Of a stretch of 30,040 bases of DNA, positions 1-7,871 are shown in pieces. Source of the DNA: Lachnospiraceae bacterium UBA7188. GTDB lineage: Bacteria; Bacillota; Clostridia; Lachnospirales; Lachnospiraceae. Below the pieces are notes generated by a model. It did no database searches, was not told the origin of the DNA, and saw nothing but the letters and a program-made list of their open reading frames with translations. The DNA lies in the NCBI GenBank assembly GCA_002490995.1, contig DKVC01000181.1, positions 1 through 30,040 on the forward strand, in the 5' to 3' direction. The translations under genes and the position numbers were made by a program. Position 1 is the stretch's first letter; the number at the start of each line of letters is the position of its first letter.

Positions 1-1187
1 AAAAACTTGTAAAGTGGTGTAAAATAGAGAAACAGCGCCGAAATAAAAGACAGAAGGCTGTCCTTGCGGGCGCACTTTTATATAATGTAGGGATGCTGGC
101 ATTCTTTAAGAGCGGTGTGGCGGGAAACGGACTGCCGCCCGGGATCAGCTTTTACACATTCCAGATTTTATCCTATCTGCTGGATGTGTACCGGGGAGAA
201 CTAAGGAGAGAGGAATCCTTTCTCATGCTGGCCAGCTATATTACCATGTTTCCCCAGCTGCTTTCCGGCCCCATTGTGGGTTACGGGGAGATACGGGAGA
301 GTTTAAGGAACAGGACGTTTAACGCTGGAAGCGTACAGGAAGGTCTGAAACTGTTTACCATGGGGCTGGCATCGAAGGTGCTGCTGGCGGACAGAGTGGG
401 GATCCTTTGGCAGGAAGTGCAGGTAACCGGATTTGAAAGTATTTCCACACCCCTGGCGTGGATTGCGGCGGTTGCCTATTCCATGAAGATTTATTTTGAT
501 TTTTACGGGTATTCGCTGATGGCGTCAGGGCTGGGGCGGATGCTTGGATTTGAGCTGCCGGAGAATTTCAGAAATCCCTATATGGCTGCTTCCGTCAGGG
601 AATTTTACCGCAGATGGCATATGACGCTGGGCCGGTGGTTTACAAAATATGTATATATTCCGCTGGGGGGCAACCGCAAAGGTGAATTCCGTACGGTCTG
701 CAATTTGCTGGCAGTCTGGGCGCTGACATCTGTCTGGCATGGAACCACTGCCAACTTCCTGGTCTGGGGAATGCTCCTGTGGCTGGCAATCGTGTTTGAA
801 CGGCTGCTGAAAGGCCTGGGGAAGAATCGGTTCTGGAGGAAAATGCCGGGAAGGATACTGCCTCATCTGTATGTGCTGGTGTTTATCCCGATTACGTGGG
901 TGTGCTTTGCCATTACAGATATCAGCCAGCTCCAGGTCTATCTGGGCAGGATGTTTGATATCATTCCCGGTCAGGCGGTGCATGCCGGGGACTGGAGGAA
1001 AGCATTGGCGGATTATGGGGGCCTGCTTGCGGCAGGTGCGGTTGCCTGTACACCGCTTGTGCAGAAACTGTTCCGCTGGCTGAAGGATACTCTGCTCGGG
1101 ATTCTGATTCTGGCCGCACTGTTCTGGCTTTGCGTCTGGCGGCTGCAGATCGAGGGACATAACCCATTTATGTACCTGAATTTCTAA
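1..1187 (+). CDS. MBOAT family O-acyltransferase (AlgI-like), 5' end cut off by the window
   Basis: This is a polytopic membrane O-acyltransferase that would move acetyl groups across the membrane onto an extracellular glycan. The reading frame is open from base 3, so the first ATG at 93 is internal; the family is usually about 450-500 residues and only about 394 are visible. Family marks seen in order are SFYTFQILSYLLDVYRG, the FPQLLSGPI segment, the FYRRWHMTLGRWF and YIPLGGNRKG block, and SVWHG, whose His is the expected catalytic residue. Several hydrophobic spans follow up to the stop. The next gene, 200 bp downstream on the same strand, is an SGNH esterase, the usual partner of AlgI-type MBOATs in O-acetylation of surface polysaccharides. 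Family is secure; the glycan acceptor is unknown. Confidence 0.93.
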   Translation, partial: KLVKWCKIEKQRRNKRQKAVLAGALLYNVGMLAFFKSGVAGNGLPPGISFYTFQILSYLLDVYRGELRREESFLMLASYITMFPQLLSGPIVGYGEIRESLRNRTFNAGSVQEGLKLFTMGLASKVLLADRVGILWQEVQVTGFESISTPLAWIAAVAYSMKIYFDFYGYSLMASGLGRMLGFELPENFRNPYMAASVREFYRRWHMTLGRWFTKYVYIPLGGNRKGEFRTVCNLLAVWALTSVWHGTTANFLVWGMLLWLAIVFERLLKGLGKNRFWRKMPGRILPHLYVLVFIPITWVCFAITDISQLQVYLGRMFDIIPGQAVHAGDWRKALADYGGLLAAGAVACTPLVQKLFRWLKDTLLGILILAALFWLCVWRLQIEGHNPFMYLNF

Positions 1188-1209
1188 GAATATGCCGGAG
1201 AGCGGAGTT

Positions 1210-1371
1210 GACCGAAAGTTCTCTGTCCATGCCGTGGTAGTGTATGGAACAGACGCGGAACCGGAAAAACGGCAGCCGACCCGTACAGTGCCCTGAGGAT
1301 TTGCAGACGCATCATTTGGCGGTCGAAAATTCGCTGCCCAAGTCAGGGTATTGTATGGGACGCTGCGGAAC
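1210..1371. repeat. degenerate direct repeat, two ~50-bp copies
   Basis: Two related blocks lie between the acyltransferase and the esterase, at about 1210-1261 and 1321-1371. Both share a core CGAAA-TTC-CTG-CCA, then GTATGG-AC and GCGGAAC, with several mismatches and one or two small gaps. No convincing reading frame uses them. They may be decayed copies of an intergenic repeat. Alignment was by eye. Confidence 0.4.
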
Positions 1372-1388
1372 GGTAATAGGAGAAAACA

Positions 1389-2675
1389 ATGAAGTGGCTG
1401 AAAAAATGGTGCTATTTTATCCTGTTGACAGGATGCGGAATCGTATATCTGTCCTGTGTGGACCACTGGCAGGTTTATGCGGAGCCTTGGCAGAGGGTGC
1501 GGAGCTGGTACGATGGGCTGGTGAACGGAGACTTATTTGCCGGCGGCCAGACAGATGAGACCTGGGTATCAGTAGACGGCGGTGTTTCCCCAGATTCCGA
1601 CAGCGACGGGAGCGGGGAGAATACAGGTTCAGGGAATGGGGTGGTAAATGCACCCGGAGTCTTGGCAGAAAACGGAAGCGACGGGAGCCTGGGGGAGGGA
1701 AATACAGAAAACTATCCGGAAAACATGACAGGAAGCGGAAATGCGGGAAGCTATCCTGAAGGCACGACGGGAAGCGGAAATGCGGGAAGCTATCCTGAAG
1801 GCACGACGGGAAGCGGAAATACGGGAAGCTATCCGGGAGGTATGAGCGGAAGCGGAAACACGGGAAGTTATCCTGGCGGAATAACGGGAAGCGGAAATGC
1901 GGCAAACCATCCCGGCGGAATAACGGGAAGCGGAAATGCGGCAAACCGTCCCGGCGGAATAACGGGAAGCGGAAACACGGGAAATTATCCCGGCGGGATA
2001 ACGGGAAGCGGAAACACAGGGACTGCTCCAGGCGGACCTGGCGGGAATTTTGGAGAAAATACCCTTCCGGAAGTACAATATATGACAGTGGAGGATGATT
2101 ATTTTGCGGACGCGGTGTTTATCGGGGATTCCAGGACAGTGGGAATGTTTGAATACGGCGGCCTGGAGGAAATATCCACTTTCTATGCATCCAAGGGACT
2201 GACGGTATATAAGCTGTTTGACGCCGATATTGTGCCTGTGCCGGATGAGCGGAAGCAGATTACTGTGGAGGAGGCCCTGCAGCAGAACAGTTTTGCCAAG
2301 ATTTACCTGATGATCGGCATTAATGAGATGGGGACAGGCACGGTGGAGAGCTTTCTGGAGAAATATCAGGAAGTGGTGGCGCATCTGCGGGAGCTGCAGC
2401 CGGATGCAGTCATCTATCTGCAGGCCATCATCAAAGTGACTGCGGAGCGCTCCGGCAAGGGGGATTATATCAACAATGAAGGAATCATCGCCCGGAATGA
2501 AGGTATCGCGAAGCTGGCGGACAACGAGAAGATTTTCTTCCTGGATGTGAATCCGGAGGTCTGCGATGAATCGGGAGGGATGATACCTGACTACACCTTT
2601 GACGGCGTGCACCTGAAAGCGAGATATATCGAAATCTGGAAAGATTATTTGAAAACACATGCAATATCTTCTTGA
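1389..2675 (+). CDS. membrane-anchored SGNH/GDSL esterase with Ser/Gly/Asn/Pro-rich tandem-repeat linker
   Basis: A 428-residue extracytoplasmic hydrolase, probably the acyltransfer or esterase partner of the upstream MBOAT. The start has AGGAGA a few bases upstream. An N-terminal hydrophobic segment (about residues 8-28) acts as a signal anchor. Residues 105-219 are a low-complexity linker built from 13-residue repeats of the type N-T/A-G-S-Y-P-G-G-I-T-G-S-G. The catalytic domain follows: FIGDSRTVG with Ser248 as nucleophile, the GIN block (Asn312), and DGVHL with Asp405 and His408. The linker probably spans the cell wall. Operon position after an AlgI-like gene supports polysaccharide O-acetylation. 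The fold is well supported; substrate and direction of acyl transfer are inferred. Confidence 0.88.
   Translation: MKWLKKWCYFILLTGCGIVYLSCVDHWQVYAEPWQRVRSWYDGLVNGDLFAGGQTDETWVSVDGGVSPDSDSDGSGENTGSGNGVVNAPGVLAENGSDGSLGEGNTENYPENMTGSGNAGSYPEGTTGSGNAGSYPEGTTGSGNTGSYPGGMSGSGNTGSYPGGITGSGNAANHPGGITGSGNAANRPGGITGSGNTGNYPGGITGSGNTGTAPGGPGGNFGENTLPEVQYMTVEDDYFADAVFIGDSRTVGMFEYGGLEEISTFYASKGLTVYKLFDADIVPVPDERKQITVEEALQQNSFAKIYLMIGINEMGTGTVESFLEKYQEVVAHLRELQPDAVIYLQAIIKVTAERSGKGDYINNEGIIARNEGIAKLADNEKIFFLDVNPEVCDESGGMIPDYTFDGVHLKARYIEIWKDYLKTHAISS
1701..2045 (+). repeat. 39-bp in-frame tandem repeat, eight full copies plus a partial
   Basis: The repeat unit encodes 13 residues and lies inside the SGNH esterase gene. 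Eight full units run 1701-2012 and a truncated ninth follows. Two neighbouring units (starting 1740 and 1779) are nearly identical in DNA and others differ at a few positions, as expected for slippage or unequal recombination. All copies keep the frame, so copy number would change linker length only. Confidence 0.9.
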
Positions 2676-2708
2676 CTGCTGATGTGCGAACCATTATGAT
2701 AGGAAAGG

Positions 2709-2741
2709 GGTTGCTGCCGGCACTGCCGCGGCAGCCTTTTT
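2709..2741 (+). terminator. rho-independent terminator after the SGNH esterase
   Basis: GCTGCCG at 2713-2719 pairs with CGGCAGC at 2729-2735 and is followed by CTTTTT. It lies 34 bp after the esterase stop and 40 bp before the permease start, so it should separate the O-acetylation genes from the permease, or act as an attenuator for the latter. Confidence 0.7.
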
Positions 2742-2779
2742 GCATGCGGATATTGAATTCAAATCAGGAGGAAAAGTAC

Positions 2780-4201
2780 ATGAGTGAAAAAAAGAAGAAC
2801 AACGGCATCGGTGATAAAGGCATCACCGGGAAAAGCATCGGCGAAACCGGCATTTATGATGCGAAGAGCCTTGGTGTGCCGAAGGTCGTGATATTGGGCA
2901 TACAGCATATGTTTGCCATGTTTGGGGCGACCATACTGGTGCCCATGCTGACAGGCCTTGATGTATCCACCACACTGCTGTTTGCGGGCCTGGGTACATT
3001 GCTGTTTCATTTGCTGACAAAGGGCAGGGTGCCCGCGTTTCTCGGTTCCTCCTTTGCATTTCTTGGCGGATATGCGGCAATTGCTCCGACCATGGATGCC
3101 GCCGGAAATGCTGTGGACAATTCGAAGCTGCTTCCTTATGCCTGCTTCGGCGTAGCCTGTGCGGGCCTTGTGTATCTGCTGCTTTCCTTCCTGATTAAAA
3201 TATTCGGTACAGGCAGGGTGATGCGCTTTTTCCCGCCTATCGTGACCGGCCCCATTATCATTGCCATCGGCCTGACGCTTTCCCAGTCCGCTATTGACAA
3301 CTGTTCCGCGGACTGGCTGATTGCCATTGTTGCAATCGCTCTGGTGATTGTCTGCAATATCTGGGGAAAAGGTATGGTAAAGATTGTCCCCATTATTATC
3401 GGTGTCATCGGCTCCTATGTGCTGGCGGCGCTGCTGGGCAGGGTGGATTTTACAGCGGTAAAGGAAGCTGCATGGGCAGGGATTCCCATCCACTGGAACA
3501 GCACGGCTTTCTGGGCGCTGTCTGACGGAAATGTGTCACTGCTGGTTACATCCGTGATTACCATCATGCCTATCGCTTTGGCGACGATTGTAGAGCATAT
3601 CGGAGACATATCCGCCATATCTTCTACAGTAGGGAAAAACTATATCAAGGAGCCGGGGCTTCACCGTACCCTTTTGGGAGACGGTCTGGCAACCATTGTG
3701 GCATCCCTGTTCGGTGCGCCGGCCAACACGACTTACGGTGAGAATACGGGTGTGCTTGCCCTGACGAAGGTGTACGATCCCCTTGTCATCAGAATGGCGG
3801 CACTGTTTGCAATCCTGTTTTCCTTCTCACCGAAATTTGCTGCGATTATCGGCTGTATGCCCACTGCCACCTGCGGCGGTGTGTCGTTGGTGCTTTACGG
3901 TATGATTTCCGCAGTAGGTGTCCGGAATATTGTGGAGACTCAGGTGGATTTTGCAAAGAGCCGGAATGTTATCATTGCGGCGTTGATTCTGGTACTGTCT
4001 ATCGGTATTAATTACAGTGCGGCCGGTTCTGTGGGCTTTACGGTGGGGGATCTGTCCATCAGCTTCTCCGGAATCGCTGTGGGCGCGCTGGTGGGGATTA
4101 TCCTGAATGCGGTTCTGCCCGGGAAGGATTATCAATTTGATGACGACAATCCCAAGCATACCGGTGTTGACTTTGCGGTGAGGGGCAGGTCAGAGCGCTG
4201 A
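2780..4201 (+). CDS. uraA: NCS2 family uracil permease
   Basis: A 473-residue nucleobase/proton symporter of the inner membrane, most like uracil permeases. The start at 2780 is chosen because AGGAGG lies seven bases upstream; an in-frame upstream extension to 2672 crosses the terminator and is not credible. Many hydrophobic spans are seen. Family marks include GATILVPMLTGLD near the N-terminus, the QS of transmembrane segment 3 (LSQSAID), ALATIVEHIGDI, and the family signature around NTTYGENTGVLALT. Length fits the family. A terminator lies immediately upstream and no PyrR-type attenuator was recognised in the short leader. The family is secure; uracil over xanthine or another base is judged from overall resemblance. 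Confidence 0.93.
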   Translation: MSEKKKNNGIGDKGITGKSIGETGIYDAKSLGVPKVVILGIQHMFAMFGATILVPMLTGLDVSTTLLFAGLGTLLFHLLTKGRVPAFLGSSFAFLGGYAAIAPTMDAAGNAVDNSKLLPYACFGVACAGLVYLLLSFLIKIFGTGRVMRFFPPIVTGPIIIAIGLTLSQSAIDNCSADWLIAIVAIALVIVCNIWGKGMVKIVPIIIGVIGSYVLAALLGRVDFTAVKEAAWAGIPIHWNSTAFWALSDGNVSLLVTSVITIMPIALATIVEHIGDISAISSTVGKNYIKEPGLHRTLLGDGLATIVASLFGAPANTTYGENTGVLALTKVYDPLVIRMAALFAILFSFSPKFAAIIGCMPTATCGGVSLVLYGMISAVGVRNIVETQVDFAKSRNVIIAALILVLSIGINYSAAGSVGFTVGDLSISFSGIAVGALVGIILNAVLPGKDYQFDDDNPKHTGVDFAVRGRSER

Positions 4202-4259
4202 GGAGCCTGGAATAAAAATTTGGAATGAATGTGCGCCGATGCGCATGAGGAGTGTTATT

Positions 4260-5483
4260 ATGAAGGTTATTGACATGCATTGCGATACGCTGAGTGAACT
4301 TTTGGGGCGTAAGGAGAAGGGGGAGACGGCAGAACTGCGGCAGAATGGAGGCCATCTGGATTTGCTGCGGATGAGGGAGAGCCATTACCTGGTTCAGAAT
4401 TTTGCTATGTTTGTGATGCTGCAGGGATACGGTGATCCCTGGGAGCGTGTGTGTGCGCTGCATCGGTATTATCGGGAGGAACTGGAGAAAAATAAGGATA
4501 TCCTTGCGCCGGTGCTGTGTTATGCGGATATCGCGGAGAATGAGGCACAGGGGAAGATGTCCTCCCTGCTGACGGTGGAAGAGGGCGGAGTCTGTAAGGG
4601 CGAGCTGGAAAAACTCAGGGAATTATACCGAATGGGCGTCCGGATGATAACGCTCACCTGGAATTTCGATAATGAAATAGGCCATCCGAATTATGATACA
4701 TCGAAGAAGCCTCAGGTGAGGCAAATCATGAAAGAGTGGAAGGCATATGCAGACGCGACATCGGCAAGTGCAGATGGGAAGCCTGCAAGTGCAGACGTGA
4801 CACCGGCAAGTACAGATGGGAAGCCTGCAAGTGCAGACGCGACACCTGCAAGTGCAGAGGGGAACCCTGCATATGCTGCCGGAACAGCAGAACGGGAGCG
4901 GATGCGCCGGGAAGCGCAGGCATTTATGGATGCTTACCATCATACGCCGAACCTGACAGGAGGACTAACCGAAAAGGGCCGCGAGATGGTGGCTGAGATG
5001 GAGAAACTGGGTATCATTCCTGATGTGTCTCATCTGTCAGATGCGGGGTTTTACGATGTGCTGGAGGTGACAAAGAAGCCCTTTGTGGCCAGCCACTCCA
5101 ATGCAAGGGAAATCTGTCCCTGCGTGCGGAATATGACAGATGATATGATACGCCGGCTTGCCGGGCGGGGCGGGGTCATGGGATTGAATTTCTGTGCGGA
5201 TTTTCTGGAGGAGAAGCCGTTTGGGGAGAAGAATCCCGGTACCCTGGAGGCTGTGGTGCGTCATGCGAAGCATATTGCGGATGTGGGCGGCATCGGGGTG
5301 CTGGGGCTGGGAAGCGATTTTGACGGCATCGATACCAATGAGGGGCTGCCCGGGGTGCAGAGTATGGAGAAGTTGTGGCATGCCCTGCACAGGGCCGGGT
5401 TCTCCCAGGATGGGCTGGATAAGATTTTCTATGGGAATGTGCTGCGGGTATACCGGGATACACTTTCACTTACTTACCATTGA
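4260..5483 (+). CDS. membrane-dipeptidase-type peptidase M19 with heptapeptide-repeat insert
   Basis: A 407-residue zinc dipeptidase of the renal-dipeptidase family, expected to cleave dipeptides. The ATG at 4260 has AGGAG nine bases upstream and gives the family N-terminus VIDMHCDT; an ATG at 4239 lacks such a site. Metal ligands seen are His7 and Asp9 (HxD), a Glu in TVEEGG (107/108), His258 in VSHLS and His279 in SHSNAR, with Asp353 in GSDFDG as the late acidic residue. There is no signal peptide, so it is probably cytoplasmic. The oddity is residues 162-210, seven consecutive heptads rich in Ala, Ser, Asp and Pro, sitting in the loop between LTWNFDN and GLTEKG. All catalytic residues remain, so the enzyme is likely active. 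Confidence 0.92.
   Translation: MKVIDMHCDTLSELLGRKEKGETAELRQNGGHLDLLRMRESHYLVQNFAMFVMLQGYGDPWERVCALHRYYREELEKNKDILAPVLCYADIAENEAQGKMSSLLTVEEGGVCKGELEKLRELYRMGVRMITLTWNFDNEIGHPNYDTSKKPQVRQIMKEWKAYADATSASADGKPASADVTPASTDGKPASADATPASAEGNPAYAAGTAERERMRREAQAFMDAYHHTPNLTGGLTEKGREMVAEMEKLGIIPDVSHLSDAGFYDVLEVTKKPFVASHSNAREICPCVRNMTDDMIRRLAGRGGVMGLNFCADFLEEKPFGEKNPGTLEAVVRHAKHIADVGGIGVLGLGSDFDGIDTNEGLPGVQSMEKLWHALHRAGFSQDGLDKIFYGNVLRVYRDTLSLTYH
4743..4889 (+). repeat. 21-bp in-frame tandem repeat, seven copies
   Basis: Seven 21-bp units encode heptapeptides of the type A-S-A-D-x-x-P inside the dipeptidase gene. Units alternate between a GKP and a TP ending, so a 42-bp higher-order period is also visible. 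The last unit is the most diverged. The frame is kept throughout. Confidence 0.88.
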
Positions 5484-5508
5484 ATCCGGTGGAAAAATAT
5501 GTTAAGAT
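5480..5508 (+). promoter_or_regulatory. candidate sigma-70-type promoter for the transketolase pair
   Basis: TTGAAT at 5480-5485, a 17-bp spacer and TAAGAT at 5503-5508. It overlaps the dipeptidase stop codon and lies about 130 bp before the transketolase start. The leader contains two small perfect hairpins (arms ATTACAGT/ACTGTAAT near 5518-5536 and CCGGC/GCCGG near 5564-5579) of unknown role. Confidence 0.45.
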
Positions 5509-5636
5509 AAAGACAGATTACAGTAAAACTGTAATTGTTATGGAAATTGAACGTTATCTATCCGGCAGGAAATAGCCGGAAGAGAGCATTCTGTAAATGA
5601 AGAAGCAGCCGTGTACACGGCGGAATGAGAGGAAAA

Positions 5637-6473
5637 ATGGATACTTTAGAGCTGAAAAAACATGCCAATGATGTCCGCAAAGGCATCGTCGCAGCGGTTC
5701 ATGGGGCAAAAGCCGGACATCCCGGCGGTTCCCTGTCCGCAGCCGATATTTTTACTTATCTTTATTTTGAAGAAATGAACATAGACCCGAAGAACCCCAA
5801 GATGGAGGACAGAGACCGCTTTGTCCTTTCCAAGGGACATACTGCGCCGGGCCTGTACTCAGCACTGGCGAACAGAGGCTTCTTCCCGGTGGAAGATCTG
5901 CCTACCCTGCGACATCTGGGCTCCTATCTCCAGGGACATCCCTGCCTGCAGCATGTGCCAGGGGTGGATATGTCTTCCGGTTCTTTGGGCCAGGGAATTT
6001 CCGCGGCAGTGGGCATGGCCATGGGAGCAAGGCTTTCCGGCAAGGCTTTCCGTGTATACACTTTGCTCGGCGACGGTGAGATCGAAGAAGGCCAGGTCTG
6101 GGAAGCTGCCATGTTTGCGGGACACAGGAAGCTGGACAACCTGGTGGTAATTGTGGATAATAACGGGCTGCAGATTGACGGACCTGTGGATAAGGTTTGT
6201 TCCCCCTACCCCATTGACAAGAAGTTTGAAGCGTTTAATTTCCATGTGATCAACCTGGAAGACGGCAACGATATGGAGCAGATTCGCGCCGCGTTTGCGG
6301 AGGCACGGGCTACCAAAGGGATGCCTACAGCCATTATTGCGCATACCCTGAAGGGAAAGGGCGTGTCCTTTATGGAGGGCAGTGTGGACTGGCATGGCAA
6401 GGCGCCAAATGATGCGGAATACGAGATAGCAGTGGCAGATCTGGAGAAGATAGCGGCGGAATTGAATCAATAA
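5637..6473 (+). CDS. transketolase, N-terminal subunit
   Basis: A 278-residue thiamine-diphosphate-binding half of a split transketolase (pentose phosphate pathway, two-carbon ketol transfer). The start at 5637 gives the common MDTLELKKHA-type N-terminus and has GAGAGG just upstream; an ATG at 5625 is possible but worse placed. Visible marks are AGHPGGSLS with the conserved His28, SKGHTAPGLY, the GQG motif in SLGQGIS, and the diphosphate-binding GDGEIEEGQ to VDNNGLQIDG segment (about residues 145-173). Late residues include SVDWHGKAP. The C-terminal half is encoded 88 bp downstream on the same strand, and the two must assemble to form active sites. A conserved arrangement in many Clostridia. 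Confidence 0.95.
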   Translation: MDTLELKKHANDVRKGIVAAVHGAKAGHPGGSLSAADIFTYLYFEEMNIDPKNPKMEDRDRFVLSKGHTAPGLYSALANRGFFPVEDLPTLRHLGSYLQGHPCLQHVPGVDMSSGSLGQGISAAVGMAMGARLSGKAFRVYTLLGDGEIEEGQVWEAAMFAGHRKLDNLVVIVDNNGLQIDGPVDKVCSPYPIDKKFEAFNFHVINLEDGNDMEQIRAAFAEARATKGMPTAIIAHTLKGKGVSFMEGSVDWHGKAPNDAEYEIAVADLEKIAAELNQ

Positions 6474-6561
6474 GCCGTACAGGAGCGGAGGAACCAGCGG
6501 AAATGAAAACTACTGGGTGGACGCATGCGAAACTGGAATAAGAACAGAAAGGTGAAACATA

Positions 6562-7503
6562 ATGGCAGATGTAAAGAAAATAGCTACCAGGGAGGCTTAC
6601 GGAAATGCCCTGGCTGAATTTGGAGAGGCTTATCCCGATTTGGTGGTACTGGATGCTGATTTGGCAGCGGCTACCAAGACCGGTGTATTTAAGAAAAAAT
6701 TCCCGGAGAGACATATTGACTGCGGCATAGCTGAGGCGAATATGATGGGCATCGCCGCCGGACTGTCTCTGACAGGGAAGATTCCCGTTGCAAGCACCTT
6801 TGCCATGTTTGCGGCCGGACGTGCTTTTGAGCAGGTGAGGAATTCCATAGGATATCCCCATCTGAATGTGAAGATCGGCGCCACTCATGCAGGTATTACG
6901 GTTGGTGAGGACGGCGCATCCCATCAGTGTAACGAAGACATCGCCCTGATGAGGACGATTCCCGGCATGACCATCCTGAATCCTTCCGATGCGGTGGAGG
7001 CAAGGGCATGTGTGAAAGCTGCGCTGGATTTCGAGGGACCTGTGTATATGCGTTTCGGCCGTGCGGCAGTTCCTGTGATCAACGACAGAGAAGATTATAA
7101 ATTTGAAATAGGCAAGGGCGAAGTGCTGAGAGAGGGCAGGGATGTAACGATAGTTGCCACGGGCATTATGGTAAATTCTGCTCTTGAGGCTGCGGAAAAG
7201 CTGGCAGCAGAGGGTGTGGATGCGGAAGTGATCAATATCTGCACTATCAAGCCCCTGGATAAGGAACTGATCGCCGCGAGCGCGGGGAAGACCGGCAGGG
7301 TGGTTACGGCAGAGGAACATACAATCATCGGCGGGCTTGGCGGCGCTGTCTGTGAGGCGTTGGCGGAAACCTGTCCGGTGCCTGTGTGCAGGATCGGTAT
7401 TGAGGATGTCTTCGGCGAGTCCGGATCCGCAGGCGCGCTGCTTGTGAAATATGGTCTGGACGGCGAAGGTGTCTATAAAAAAGTAAAGGCATTTCTGGCA
7501 TAA
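6562..7503 (+). CDS. transketolase, C-terminal subunit
   Basis: A 313-residue partner of the preceding subunit, holding the pyrimidine-binding and C-terminal domains. AAAGGTG lies upstream of the ATG. Visible marks are VVLDADLAAATKT near the start, ERHIDCGIAEANMMGIAAGL with the catalytic Glu of the pyrimidine domain, STFAMFAAGRAFEQVRNSI, THAGITVGEDGASHQ, and YMRFGRA, followed by a C-terminal domain with EEHTIIGGLGGAV. Length fits the split form. Probably co-transcribed with the N-terminal subunit; a weak inverted repeat (TGTCAG/CTGACA, 7512-7546) follows the stop but has only a short T run. Confidence 0.95.
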   Translation: MADVKKIATREAYGNALAEFGEAYPDLVVLDADLAAATKTGVFKKKFPERHIDCGIAEANMMGIAAGLSLTGKIPVASTFAMFAAGRAFEQVRNSIGYPHLNVKIGATHAGITVGEDGASHQCNEDIALMRTIPGMTILNPSDAVEARACVKAALDFEGPVYMRFGRAAVPVINDREDYKFEIGKGEVLREGRDVTIVATGIMVNSALEAAEKLAAEGVDAEVINICTIKPLDKELIAASAGKTGRVVTAEEHTIIGGLGGAVCEALAETCPVPVCRIGIEDVFGESGSAGALLVKYGLDGEGVYKKVKAFLA

Positions 7504-7661
7504 GAAAGTGCTGTCAGATATAGCCAAAGCGATCCGAAAGCTGACATTTGTGGGCGCATTCATTTGCCGCATTCCGGAATGGCTGTGATTTCCAGACTAT
7601 TCTGACATACCTGTCATGTGTGGAAAGAGACAAGAATTATGTATTCCCGTCCATTTTCTGA

Positions 7662-7870
7662 ATGGACTGTCTGGAACAGACTGGGGGCAGCCCTGTCTGG
7701 TCTTCGCAAGTCATCGGCAGTGAGGCGGACTTTGATGCAGGCTATGACGGGGTGAATGAGTTGGGCAGCGGGTGGGTTCAGATGATGTACATTAAGAATC
7801 CGGAGGACGCAGGGCTGATCCAGGTGCGCTCCGATTTCCCGGGGCACGGCAATCTGGTCTTGAGTACATC
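7662..7870 (+). pseudogene. protein-coding remnant of unknown larger gene
   Basis: About 70 codons read like genuine protein (GSEADFDAGYDGVNELGSGW, then MMYIKNPEDAGLIQVRSDFP) in good local codon usage, but a TGA sits immediately before the ATG at 7662, no ribosome-binding site is present, and the frame runs into the antisense strand of the AraC gene. The rest of the 7504-7871 gap shows no gene; it has a GTCCATT/AATGGAC hairpin at 7649-7667. The peptide resembles the C-terminal part of a large carbohydrate-active or secreted enzyme, but I cannot name the family with confidence. Most likely a leftover after deletion of the main gene. Confidence 0.4.
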
Positions 7871-7871
7871 T

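Noticed and set aside
525..1466. 313-codon minus-strand frame opposite the acyltransferase
   Set aside because: It is the shadow of the MBOAT gene and of the upstream degenerate repeat; composition is Pro/His/Gln-rich as expected from antisense reading.
1701..2045. Regular ~39-bp repeats that could suggest a CRISPR array
   Set aside because: Units are directly adjacent with no unique spacers and stay in frame inside the SGNH esterase.
2672..2779. Longer start of the uracil permease
   Set aside because: The extension spans a terminator hairpin and lacks a ribosome-binding site; AGGAGG lies before 2780.
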